Part shown: in pieces, positions 22,121 to 29,658 of the stretch
Layout of the letters: the number at the start of each line of letters is the position of its first letter
How positions within the stretch are numbered: position 1 is the stretch's first letter
NCBI GenBank assembly: GCA_000435975.1
Contig: FR884132.1
Span: forward strand, 16,249 to 46,078
DNA: 29,830 bases
Reading direction: 5' to 3'
DNA from: Oscillibacter sp. CAG:241
Lineage (GTDB): Bacteria > Bacillota > Clostridia > Oscillospirales > Oscillospiraceae
Position numbers and translations under genes: made by a program
The notes under the pieces: generated by a model
Seen by the model: the letters and a program-made list of their open reading frames with translations, nothing else
The model's database searches: none
Told to the model about the DNA's origin: nothing

Positions 22121-25100
22121 ATGAGAGAAAACACATCCGTACACCGACTGCTCCGGCGGGTATTGTCTCTGTGCCTGGCGGTAGTCCTGGCGGTATCGCT
22201 GTGCGTTCCGGCACTGGCCGCCCAGAAGAACTACAGTGCCAATGACTATGTGCAGCGGCTGAAGGACTCCGTCCGCGGCAGCGCCACGGTGGACCTGGAC
22301 GCCGGAAAGGACCCCAATGAGGTGGTCCGGGCCATGGTGGTCACCGACGTGCCCGCCGCCGTGGAGCAGACCGGCACCGTGACCTACACCGCCGCCGTGC
22401 AGTCCGCCGAGGCCCGGACCCTGCGCTCCCAGGAGAGCGTCATCCGTCAGGTCCGGCGCATTACCGGCAGCTCCGTTATCAACCAGTCCGGCTATCTGGT
22501 CAGCGCCTTTTCCATGGACATGACCCGGGCCCAGATGAAGCAGGTGGCTGCCCTGGACGGCGTGGTATCCGTCAGTGAGGTCACCACCTACAAGGCCCGG
22601 ATGACCTCCGCCAAGGAAATGACCTCCGCCATGGAGCTGTGGAAGGCGGAGAACGGCGGCAGCACCGGCGAGGGAATCGTGGTGGCCGTCATCGACAGCG
22701 GCATCAACTACACCCATCCCGATATGCAGATGCGCCAGGACGCCAGGCTGAAATACACCAAGGCCGACATGGAGGCGAAGATCGCCGCCCTGGGCTACGG
22801 CAAGTATTACACCGATAAGGTCCCCTTCGGCTTCAGCTATGTCGACGAGGACGACATCAATAACCGCCAGGTCACCCACGGCCTGCACGTCTCCGGCATC
22901 GTGGCCGCCAACGGCGACGAGGAAAACGGCGGCGTGACGGGCGTTGCCCCCGACGCCCAGCTCTTTGCCATGCAGGTGTTCGGCAGTACCGGCAGCGGAT
23001 TTAACGACGATATCATCCGCGCCGTGGAGGATTCCGTAAAGCTGGGCGCGGACATTCTGAACCTGAGCCTGGGCGGCACCGCAGGCTTCTACAGCGACGC
23101 GGACTATCTGCAAAAGGCCCTGGCCTATGCTGAGGAGAACGGCGCGGTGGTGTGCGTGGCTGCCGGCAACGACGGCACCTCCGCCTCCGACACGGGCGTC
23201 AACACCAACGACTGGGGCGTGATCGATACCGGCGCGGTGTCCAACCCCGCCACCTATCCCGGCGCCCTCAGCGTAGCCTCCGTGGACAACAGCATGCTGC
23301 GGGGCAAATCCGTGACCATCACCAGCGGCGAGGACACCGTATACAGCGGCGTGGTCATGGACTTCTCCCAGGGCAACCACACCGACTGGACCTCCCTGGG
23401 TAAGGTGCCCATTCTGGAGTTCGGCTACGGCGACCTGTTCGAGGACATTTTCCCCAAGCTGTCCACCCTGCCCGAGGGCCCCTATGTGGCGCTGGTCCAG
23501 CGGGGCAAGGACATTTCCTTCGAGGATAAGATCAACTATCTGATGGGCATGTGCCATGCCTCCGCCGTTATCGTGTACAACAACGAGGCCACCGACGAGG
23601 TGCCCACCAACGTGTCCGCCGAAAGCGCCAGCCAGTACACGGCCATGATGGTCAGCGGCAACACCGGCGCCAGGCTCATGGAGCTGGTCCAGGCCGGGGC
23701 CACCGTGTCCTTCGACGGCCTGCACGACGTGGTGTATCCCAACGAGGCCACCGGCGGCTGCGTATCCACCTTCTCCTCCTGGGGCTCCACCCCCACCCTG
23801 GATATCAAGCCTGAGATCTCCGCCCCCGGCGGCAACATTTACTCCGTGTCCAAGGATCAGAAGTACGAGGAGATGAGCGGCACCTCCATGGCCACACCCT
23901 ATGTGTCCGGCTGCGCCGCCCTGGTGCTGGAGAGCCTGCAGAAGTCCCTGGCCGACGGCAGCCTGGTGCTGGGCGATACGACCCTGAACACCTTTGTGAA
24001 GAATACTCTGATGAACACCGCCGACCCCATTGCGGACGGCAGCGTCATCTATTCCGTGCGTCAGCAGGGCAGCGGCATGGCGGATCCTCTGTCCGCTGCG
24101 GAAAACCGTGTCTTGGCCACCTATAACGGCGTGGCCTCCGTGGCGCTGAAGGAGGTGGGCAATACCACCGGCTTCACCGTGACCCTTACCAACTACGGCA
24201 CCGCCGTCGCCGGCTATACTCTGCCCGCCTCCGTGCCGGTATACACCGACGTTACCGGCCAGGACGGCAGCTACGCCATGGAGCTGTTGTCCGGCGCATC
24301 CGTGACCTTTGACAAGACCGCCGTCACCGTCCCCGCAGGCGGTACGGTTCAGGTCACCGGCACCCTGACCATCCCTGCCAATGCCGCCAAGAACCACTAT
24401 GTGGAGGCATTCCTGCCCTTCGACGGCGATGTGGACCTGTCTCTGCCCCTGATGAGCTTCTACGGCGACTGGTATGGCTGCCAGCGGATCATCGACCTGC
24501 CCGCCTGGGACGACGGCAACATCATGACCAACTACTATGAGAATCTGCCTGTGACCACCGTGGCAGCAGGCGATTCCTATGCCGGCTTCGACACCGAGAG
24601 CATGACCACCGATCCCGACCACATTGCCTTCTCCCCCAACGGCGACGGTGATTTCGACGCCGCCCAGCCCATTGTGGGCATGCTGCGCAGCGCCGCCGAG
24701 GTTACCGTGGACGTGCTGGATGAAAACGGCCAGGTGGTCCGCCAGATCAACCATCGGGAAAATGTAGCCAAGTACGTGGCCATCGACGCCAATGAGAGCC
24801 GCTCCCCCATCAGCCTGCTCAGCAGCGGCACTGCCGGCGACGGCACCTGGGACGGTACCCGCTACGACATTGCCACCGGCGAGTATGTCATGTGCGACGA
24901 GGGCCAGTACACCCTGCGCATCCGGGCCCGGATGCCCGGCAGCGACCGGGTGGAGACCACTCTGCTGCCGGTGAAGCTGGATCTCACCGCGCCCCAGGTC
25001 CATATCACCAGCGCCGCCGTGGATGACGGCATGCTGTACCTGACCTACACCGCCCAGGACTACTCCGGCATTCTCAATACCGCTGCCGTGTTCGTCAACG

Positions 25101-27091
25101 GCCAGGAGGAGCTGGACTTTGTCCCCGGCAATGACGCCGCTTATAATGAGGAGACCGGCGAATACAGCGTGGTCCTGCCGGTGGAAACCTATCAGGACGG
25201 CCAGATGAACGAGATCGCCCTGACCTGCATGGACTACGCCTTCAACGGCACCACCGATATCCTGTACACCAATGCCCGGCTTGACGCCGCCGTGATGTTC
25301 TCCAACATCAACAACGACGACAGCCTGACGGTGCTGCGGGACATCAGCTACAGCGCCGACTATGATGATATCGCCGAGAGCTATGTGAACATCACCGACT
25401 GCGTGGCCCAGATCCGCGGCATTGCCAGCAGCAGCGTCAGGAGGCTGACCGTCAACGGTCAGGAGGCTTCCTTCGATGAGCGCAACGGCTTCCGTCTGGC
25501 TCTGAGTGTGGAGGAGCCCGGTCTTATCACCCTGCATGTGGTGGCCTATGACGCCGACGGCAGCGTGGTGTTCCAGGCGGACAAGCCCGCCCTGTTCGAC
25601 GTGCAGAGGCCCTCCGTCATGTCCTATGTCTGCGATAAAAACGGCGAGTGGGACAACAGCATGCTGTGGACCAGCGACCACACCATGGACGGCTATCTGC
25701 TGGCCACCAAGTATGCCAAGGACGACCTGGTGCCCATGATGATCCAGGTCACCGACGAGTCCCTGACCCGCATCACCGTCAGCTGGCTCACCGGCACCGT
25801 GGACGGCGAGACCTTCTCCGACTGGCTCATGGGCGCCGACGCTGCCGACGTGGATGCCGAGGTCCATACCCAGGAGATCTCTCTGGATTCCCGGGACGAG
25901 GAGGGCCGCATGTTCATGAGCTTCCCCTTCGTCTATAAGGAGTCCGTGTTCGTAGACGACGAAACCGGCGAGGTCTATGATTACAGCGCCTGGAGCCAGG
26001 TAGTCCGCGTGGAGGCCTATGACGCCGCCGGTCACCGCACCCTGCGCAACGCGCTGCTGTACGACACGGTATACGGCGAGAAGATGTACAACGAAGACGG
26101 CTTCAACGATGCCCGGTATTCCGACGGCACCATACGGGGCGACATTCTGGACCTGGATCCCCTGTGGAGCAACGAGTCGGGCGGCCTGTCCGATTCCCGC
26201 TTCCTCATCACCGATGATATGCTGGATGAAAACGGCAACCTCCATGTAAAGGCCACCCTGGATCGGGATGCCAACGTGCTGATCTTCAACGGCAGCGAGT
26301 ATTGGCCCGAAGAGGGCAGCCGCCAGGTGGAGTTCGACATTCCCATCCATGCCGGGCTGAATCTGACGTACGTCAAGACCCTCAGCAGCATGTTTACCGT
26401 GAACGACTTCGGCACCCAGTACAAGCTGTATCTGTACTACCTGCCGGATACGGAGCCCACGGCCCTGTGCTTTGACGACGCGCGCATCGCCGACGGCGCG
26501 GTGATCTGCACCAACCAGGAGACCTTCCCCATCACCGGCGATGTGACCCATCTGTTCGGCAACATCAGTCTGAAGATCAACGGCGACATTCTGATCTATC
26601 CCACCAACGACGTCAACGTTCTGGGCGATCCCATCACCCAGGTGTTCTCCTACGGTGCGCAGCTGCAGGAGGGCAAGAATGTGGTGACGGTGGAGCTCAG
26701 CGATGAGGCTACCGGCACCGCCACCACCGTGACCTTTACCGTGGTGCGGGATACCGCAGCCCCCGAGGCTCCCGTCATTGCCCAGGGCGGCGACGGCAAG
26801 GTGACGCTGACCGCCGCCGAGGAGCATGTGACCCTGTACTACAGCTACGACGGCACGGAGTGGGTCCTGTACACCGGTCCCTTTGCCCCCACCGCCGCCA
26901 AGGTGTACGCCAAGGCCGTGGACCAGGCGGGCAACGAGAGCGCCGTCAGCCAGTTGGCTGTTGCCGTGGCTGCTTCCCAGCCGGTCAAGACCGGTGACGC
27001 AGCGCCTCTGGCGGTATATGCAGCCCTGCTGCTGACTGCCGCTGCGGCCCTGACCGCCATGCCCGTCCTGCGCCGCAGACGGGTAAGATAA
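22121..27091 (+). CDS. Cell-envelope subtilisin-like serine protease (S8), lactocepin/C5a peptidase type
   Basis: The protein is 1656 residues. A signal peptide (RVLSLCLAVVLAVSLCVPALA) is followed by an inhibitor I9-like propeptide to about residue 165 and the S8 catalytic domain: D192 (VAVIDSGINYTHPDM), H253 (THGLHVSGIVAAN), N350 (CVAAGNDGT) and S589 (SGTSMATPYVSG). A protease-associated insert lies at about 430-510. Then come beta-sandwich domains typical of lactocepins, a late stretch resembling a chitobiase-like/Fn3 domain (YYSYDGTEWVLYTGPF), and the tail KTGD (1623-1626), hydrophobic helix and RRRRVR, a sortase-like anchor lacking LPxTG. The catalytic residues are complete. It would digest host or dietary proteins at the cell surface. 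ATG 22121 has AGGAGG nearby and directly precedes the signal peptide; an in-frame ATG at 22001 also has GGAGG. Monocistronic, with a terminator at 27124. Confidence 0.92.
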   Translation: MRENTSVHRLLRRVLSLCLAVVLAVSLCVPALAAQKNYSANDYVQRLKDSVRGSATVDLDAGKDPNEVVRAMVVTDVPAAVEQTGTVTYTAAVQSAEARTLRSQESVIRQVRRITGSSVINQSGYLVSAFSMDMTRAQMKQVAALDGVVSVSEVTTYKARMTSAKEMTSAMELWKAENGGSTGEGIVVAVIDSGINYTHPDMQMRQDARLKYTKADMEAKIAALGYGKYYTDKVPFGFSYVDEDDINNRQVTHGLHVSGIVAANGDEENGGVTGVAPDAQLFAMQVFGSTGSGFNDDIIRAVEDSVKLGADILNLSLGGTAGFYSDADYLQKALAYAEENGAVVCVAAGNDGTSASDTGVNTNDWGVIDTGAVSNPATYPGALSVASVDNSMLRGKSVTITSGEDTVYSGVVMDFSQGNHTDWTSLGKVPILEFGYGDLFEDIFPKLSTLPEGPYVALVQRGKDISFEDKINYLMGMCHASAVIVYNNEATDEVPTNVSAESASQYTAMMVSGNTGARLMELVQAGATVSFDGLHDVVYPNEATGGCVSTFSSWGSTPTLDIKPEISAPGGNIYSVSKDQKYEEMSGTSMATPYVSGCAALVLESLQKSLADGSLVLGDTTLNTFVKNTLMNTADPIADGSVIYSVRQQGSGMADPLSAAENRVLATYNGVASVALKEVGNTTGFTVTLTNYGTAVAGYTLPASVPVYTDVTGQDGSYAMELLSGASVTFDKTAVTVPAGGTVQVTGTLTIPANAAKNHYVEAFLPFDGDVDLSLPLMSFYGDWYGCQRIIDLPAWDDGNIMTNYYENLPVTTVAAGDSYAGFDTESMTTDPDHIAFSPNGDGDFDAAQPIVGMLRSAAEVTVDVLDENGQVVRQINHRENVAKYVAIDANESRSPISLLSSGTAGDGTWDGTRYDIATGEYVMCDEGQYTLRIRARMPGSDRVETTLLPVKLDLTAPQVHITSAAVDDGMLYLTYTAQDYSGILNTAAVFVNGQEELDFVPGNDAAYNEETGEYSVVLPVETYQDGQMNEIALTCMDYAFNGTTDILYTNARLDAAVMFSNINNDDSLTVLRDISYSADYDDIAESYVNITDCVAQIRGIASSSVRRLTVNGQEASFDERNGFRLALSVEEPGLITLHVVAYDADGSVVFQADKPALFDVQRPSVMSYVCDKNGEWDNSMLWTSDHTMDGYLLATKYAKDDLVPMMIQVTDESLTRITVSWLTGTVDGETFSDWLMGADAADVDAEVHTQEISLDSRDEEGRMFMSFPFVYKESVFVDDETGEVYDYSAWSQVVRVEAYDAAGHRTLRNALLYDTVYGEKMYNEDGFNDARYSDGTIRGDILDLDPLWSNESGGLSDSRFLITDDMLDENGNLHVKATLDRDANVLIFNGSEYWPEEGSRQVEFDIPIHAGLNLTYVKTLSSMFTVNDFGTQYKLYLYYLPDTEPTALCFDDARIADGAVICTNQETFPITGDVTHLFGNISLKINGDILIYPTNDVNVLGDPITQVFSYGAQLQEGKNVVTVELSDEATGTATTVTFTVVRDTAAPEAPVIAQGGDGKVTLTAAEEHVTLYYSYDGTEWVLYTGPFAPTAAKVYAKAVDQAGNESAVSQLAVAVAASQPVKTGDAAPLAVYAALLLTAAAALTAMPVLRRRRVR

Positions 27092-27123
27092 TGCGGCTGC
27101 GCCCGCAGATACTCTATCCATGT

Positions 27124-27155
27124 CAAAATACCCGGCCTGAGGGCCGGGTATTTTG
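27124..27155 (+). terminator. Terminator of the S8 protease gene, first of a duplicated pair
   Basis: A symmetrical 32-base hairpin, arms CAAAATACCCGGCC and its complement, ending ATTTTG. It is 33 bases after the protease stop and identical at 31 of 32 positions to 27319-27350. Confidence 0.85.
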
Positions 27156-27318
27156 GAGCTTGTCAAAAATCCTTTTTGACAAGCTCCAAGGCCTTTTCAG
27201 ACCTTTTATAAAAGTTCTGAAAAGGCGATGATTGAAAACGAAAGACACCCCTGATGGGTTTCTTTCGTAACTATCTTCCTTTCCGAAGGCAGAGGCAATC
27301 CTATTTTTTGACAGTCTG
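27156..27318 (-). repeat. Palindromic intergenic element, full copy B (inverted relative to copy A)
   Basis: This copy is exactly bracketed by two 32-base terminator repeats. On the plus strand it holds a 15-bp stem (27155-27169 with 27173-27187, including one flank base), a stem at 27191-27206 with 27211-27226 (15 of 16 paired), the 62-bp core 27229-27290 identical to copy A, and a terminus TTTTTTGACAGTCTG. Relative to copy A, the outer four base pairs of the first stem and one pair of the second stem have changed on both arms together. No ORF. It accounts for most of the 461-base gap 27092-27552; the remainder (27351-27457) is AT-rich with no other recognised feature. Confidence 0.85.
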
Positions 27319-27350
27319 CAAAATACCCGGCCTGATGGCCGGGTATTTTG
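27319..27350 (+). terminator. Second copy of the duplicated terminator
   Basis: Direct repeat of 27124-27155 with one loop change (A to T). It begins at the base following the element end. It may insulate the next gene. Confidence 0.75.
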
Positions 27351-27457
27351 TTCTGCATGTACGAGTTGTTTGGTACATTTGGAAACATAAAAGCCTGTCA
27401 AAATCACGAAAAACGCTGTTTTATTCTACAAATAAACGTTCTCAGTACAAGTTTTTG

Positions 27458-27486
27458 TTGCAATCCGCCGTGGGATGTGGTACCCT
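27458..27486 (+). promoter_or_regulatory. Possible promoter of the small hypothetical gene
   Basis: TTGCAA (27458-27463), 17-base spacer, TACCCT (27481-27486) preceded by TGG (extended -10). The -10 is poor. The leader then contains a GC-rich hairpin (27503-27510 with 27512-27519). Confidence 0.4.
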
Positions 27487-27552
27487 ATCCACAGAAAGCA
27501 AGGCGCCGCCCGGCGGCGCGAGGATCAATGGAAAATAATAGGAGGTACCCCC

Positions 27553-28026
27553 ATGAGCTATCCCAAAACCGGCGAAGAAGTATATGTCAGTCTGAACCTG
27601 TCCAACACCATGCTGACCGGCATCGGCAAGGGCACCATCACCCGCGAGGAGGTCTCTGCCGACTATCTCAAGCGCCTGTTTGCCCGCTACGGTGTCATCG
27701 TGTCCGCCAAGCCCGAGCAGCGCCGTCTGCTGGAGCTGGTCAATGATAATTTTGATCTGGGGCTGGAGATCCCCGAGACGCTGAAGCTGTTCCAGCTATC
27801 CGAGCAGCACCGCCGCCTGGTGGTCATCAATGTTCAGGGCCTGCGCCGGAAGAACGGCTCCCTGCTGCCGGAATACACCGAGGAGGAGTTCAACGAGGCC
27901 ACCTTCATTTTCGTGAAATACTACATCCAGGGCCGTCACTATGACGAACTGGTGGAGGAAAACAAGAAGCTGCAGTTTGAGCTGGACCAGGAGGTTGAAT
28001 GGCGCAACCGCACCGATAACGGCTGA
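27553..28026 (+). CDS. Hypothetical protein with C-terminal coiled coil
   Basis: The protein is 157 residues; I do not recognise the family. It opens MSYPKTGEEVYVSLNLSNTM and has mixed helix/strand character in the middle (ETLKLFQLSEQHRRLVVINV). The last 40 residues (DELVEENKKLQFELDQEVEW) form a heptad-like charged coiled coil, so it may dimerise or bind a partner. No signal peptide, membrane segment or cysteine cluster. ATG 27553 has GGAGG nine bases upstream; the frame is open upstream but not coding-like. Codon use matches its neighbours, so it is likely native. A strong terminator at 28061 follows. Confidence 0.75.
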   Translation: MSYPKTGEEVYVSLNLSNTMLTGIGKGTITREEVSADYLKRLFARYGVIVSAKPEQRRLLELVNDNFDLGLEIPETLKLFQLSEQHRRLVVINVQGLRRKNGSLLPEYTEEEFNEATFIFVKYYIQGRHYDELVEENKKLQFELDQEVEWRNRTDNG

Positions 28027-28036
28027 AGGAATCGCG

Positions 28037-28042
28037 TATAAT
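28037..28042 (+). promoter_or_regulatory. Possible -10 element upstream of the DUF1540 gene
   Basis: A consensus TATAAT without a recognisable -35 at the proper spacing. If used, the transcript would carry the hairpin at 28061-28096 in its leader. Confidence 0.35.
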
Positions 28043-28060
28043 CCCGCCCCGGCGGGTCAG

Positions 28061-28096
28061 AATAAAGTCAGGCTTTGCGGCCTGACTTTATTTTTT
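28061..28096 (+). terminator. Terminator-like hairpin abutting the DUF1540 ribosome-binding site
   Basis: Perfect 13-base arms (28061-28073 and 28080-28092), loop TTTGCG, T-run to 28096. The GGAGG of the next gene begins four bases later. It serves as terminator of the hypothetical gene upstream and may attenuate the downstream gene. Confidence 0.85.
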
Positions 28097-28114
28097 GCAA
28101 GGAGGACCTTCGCT

Positions 28115-28306
28115 ATGAGCAAGAATTGTACCAACGACGGGTGCAGCTGCACCCCCAACATGTCCATCAAGTGCTCCGTTACCAGCTGCGCCCATCACTG
28201 CCAGGACATGGACAACTGCGGCCTGTCCAGCATCCAGGTGGGTACCCATGAGGCCCACCCCTCCATGGACCAGTGCACCGACTGCCAGAGCTTCCGCAAG
28301 ATCTGA
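28115..28306 (+). CDS. Small Cys-rich DUF1540 protein
   Basis: The protein is 63 residues with ten cysteines. The DUF1540 pattern is clear: IKCSVTSCAHHCQDMDNCGL, SSIQVGTHEA and QCTDCQSF. The CxxxxC and CxxC spacings imply metal binding, probably zinc, but no function is established. ATG 28115 has AAGGAGG about nine bases upstream. It is separated from the upstream gene by a complete terminator whose T-run nearly touches the ribosome-binding site. Confidence 0.85.
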   Translation: MSKNCTNDGCSCTPNMSIKCSVTSCAHHCQDMDNCGLSSIQVGTHEAHPSMDQCTDCQSFRKI

Positions 28307-28324
28307 CCCAATCGCCCTGATACT

Positions 28325-28355
28325 GATTCTTGATTAAAAAATTTAATCAAGAATC
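28325..28355. repeat. Perfect AT-rich palindrome after the DUF1540 gene
   Basis: Fourteen-base perfect arms (28325-28338 and 28342-28355) with loop AAA. No T-run follows, so it is a weak terminator candidate at best. First of a series of palindromes filling 28307-28914. Confidence 0.75.
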
Positions 28356-28373
28356 CCGTGCGCTGTGCGCACG

Positions 28374-28475
28374 CACAGCGTGTGAAAACACGCTGTGACG
28401 TCTCATACAAAACCTGACGCACCTTCGGTGCTATAAAAAGCTTTTCAAGCTTTTTAACAGGTTTTGGTATGAGAC
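28374..28475. repeat. Multi-branched palindromic repeat (cloverleaf-like)
   Basis: A 10-bp stem closed by a GAAA tetraloop (28374-28383 with 28388-28397) precedes a long stem formed by GTCTCATACAAAACCTG (28400-28416) and 28458-28475 (one bulge). Between the long arms are two smaller hairpins: GCACC-TTC-GGTGC near 28420-28431, and AAAAAGCTT with AAGCTTTTT around 28435-28455. No ORF. Looks like a non-coding mobile repeat or folded RNA. Confidence 0.75.
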
Positions 28476-28477
28476 AG

Positions 28478-28514
28478 GCCGGGGCGGGGCATTTCTGCCC
28501 CGCCCCGGGCCTGC
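28478..28514. repeat. GC-rich hairpin
   Basis: GGGGCGGGGCA and its complement around a TTTC-type loop, with outer GGCC/GGGCC pairing, directly after the cloverleaf repeat. Function unknown; possibly part of the same composite. Confidence 0.55.
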
Positions 28515-28641
28515 CCTACAGGATTCTTGGTGTCCTGGCGTGCTACATTTTGTATAATTCCGAAAGAAAATGACGGATTGTATTGGAAAATGACCCCTGC
28601 CCCGGGCTTGCCGGGCCGACGCGGCCCGTTGGGTGTAGCGG

Positions 28642-28884
28642 GCCCTACTTGGCTCTCCCTCTGGGAGAGCTGTCACCGAAGGTGACTGAGAGGGCTGTAG
28701 GGGCTTCTGTTTTCTGCCCACCGTCGTGCCAGCCGGCTATCGCCCGCTGTCGCGGCCGATAGCCGGGGCACTTCCTCGAAATCGCCTCGCTTCATCCGCC
28801 ACCGGCGGCGCTTCGGCGATTTTCCCTCTCAGTCGGCTGCGCCGACAGCTCCCCCAAAGGGGGAGCCAGGGGGACGTAGGCCCC
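28642..28884. repeat. Composite element bounded by inverted double-hairpin repeats
   Basis: The left unit (about 28642-28703) has stems GCTCTCCC/GGGAGAGC (28652-28659, 28663-28670) and GTCACC/GGTGAC (28672-28677, 28681-28686), ending TGAGAGGG. The right unit (about 28824-28884), read on the minus strand, has the same layout with stems GCTCCCCC/GGGGGAGC and GTCGGC/GCCGAC, also ending TGAGAGGG. The stems differ but stay paired. The 120-base interior holds a long stem at 28726-28771 and another closed by AAATCGCC (28779-28786) with 28815-28822. No protein-coding signal. MITE-like organisation. Confidence 0.75.
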
Positions 28885-28914
28885 CCGCTTACATATTCAA
28901 AGGAGGCGACGCCT

Positions 28915-29265
28915 GTGAAAAAAGCGCGGATGGGGATCTCCGGCGCTCTGGCCGGGGCCGTCAACGGTCTGTTCGGCGGCGGAGGCGGCATGGTGCTGGC
29001 TCCGCTGCTGGAGTCCTGGTGCCGGGTGGAGGAAAAACGTGCCCTGGCCAACTGCGTGGCCACCATCCTGCCCTGCTGTGTGCTGTCCGGCGGGGTATAC
29101 CTGGTGCGGACGGGACTGGACTGGGGCATGGCGTGGCCATATCTGGCAGGCGGGCTGGCCGGGGGCTTTGTGGGGGGGAAGCTCTTTACCAGGGTGCCCG
29201 CCGTGTGGCTGCGGCGTCTGTTTGCGGCGTTTCTGGTATACGGCGGGGTGCGGTATCTGCTGTGA
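28915..29265 (+). CDS. TauE/SafE (TSUP) transporter, N-terminal half protein
   Basis: The protein is 116 residues, about half the usual TSUP length. It starts at GTG 28915 with AGGAGG eight bases upstream. The glycine-rich opening (GALAGAVNGLFGGGGGMVLA) is the family repeat signature, followed by three further hydrophobic segments ending LRRLFAAFLVYGGVRYLL. TSUP proteins export sulfite, sulfonates or related anions; the substrate here is unknown. The stop overlaps the start of the second half (GTGA, 29262-29265), so the halves are coupled. I read this as a true two-gene arrangement rather than a broken gene, because each has its own start and intact signature. Confidence 0.85.
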   Translation: MKKARMGISGALAGAVNGLFGGGGGMVLAPLLESWCRVEEKRALANCVATILPCCVLSGGVYLVRTGLDWGMAWPYLAGGLAGGFVGGKLFTRVPAVWLRRLFAAFLVYGGVRYLL

Positions 29266-29618
29266 AGGACATTGTATTGCCCCTGCTGGCCGGGATGGGC
29301 TGCGGGGTGCTGTCGGCCTGGGGCGTCGGCGGCGGCACCCTTCTGCTGCTGGTGATGACCCTGTTTTTCGGGGTGGACCAGGCGGCGGCTCAGGGGGTAA
29401 ACCTGCTGTATTTCCTGCCCACTGCCGCCATGGGCCTGATCTGGCACCGGCAGAACGGCCTGCTGGACAAGGCCCTGCTGCGGCACACAATCCCCTGGGC
29501 GCTGATGACGGCCGCCGCTGCCTCCTGGGCGGCCACGGCCCTGGACGTGACCCTGCTGCGGCGCCCCTTTGGGATTTTTCTCCTGATTGCCGCCGCAGTA
29601 ACGCTGCGGCGCAAATAG
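29262..29618 (+). CDS. TauE/SafE (TSUP) transporter, C-terminal half protein
   Basis: The protein is 118 residues beginning with GTG 29262 (VKDIVLPLLAGMGCG). It repeats the TSUP signature (GVLSAWGVGGGTLLLLVMTL) and the following GVDQAAAQGVNLLYFLP, and ends LLRRPFGIFLLIAAAV. It pairs with the upstream half to supply the two internal repeats that normally lie in one polypeptide. The upstream open frame to 29019 is a shadow of the first half. Followed after 70 bases by spoIIGA. Confidence 0.85.
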   Translation: MKDIVLPLLAGMGCGVLSAWGVGGGTLLLLVMTLFFGVDQAAAQGVNLLYFLPTAAMGLIWHRQNGLLDKALLRHTIPWALMTAAAASWAATALDVTLLRRPFGIFLLIAAAVTLRRK

Positions 29619-29658
29619 GCCCCGCCCCTTTCCGCGAGATTTCGCGGAGCCGTCCCTG

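Noticed and set aside
22103..27166. A 1687-codon open frame antisense to the S8 protease
   Set aside because: Low-complexity Gly/His/Ala/Val-rich translation without domains; an artefact of GC-rich third positions opposite a gene with a complete catalytic triad and signal peptide.
28325..28884. CRISPR array
   Set aside because: Repeats are inverted and structured, not regularly spaced direct repeats with unique spacers, and no cas gene is seen.
28915..29618. TSUP gene broken by a frameshift
   Set aside because: Both halves have their own start codons in a coupled GTGA overlap and complete signature repeats; kept as two genes, with a sequencing error noted as a testable alternative.
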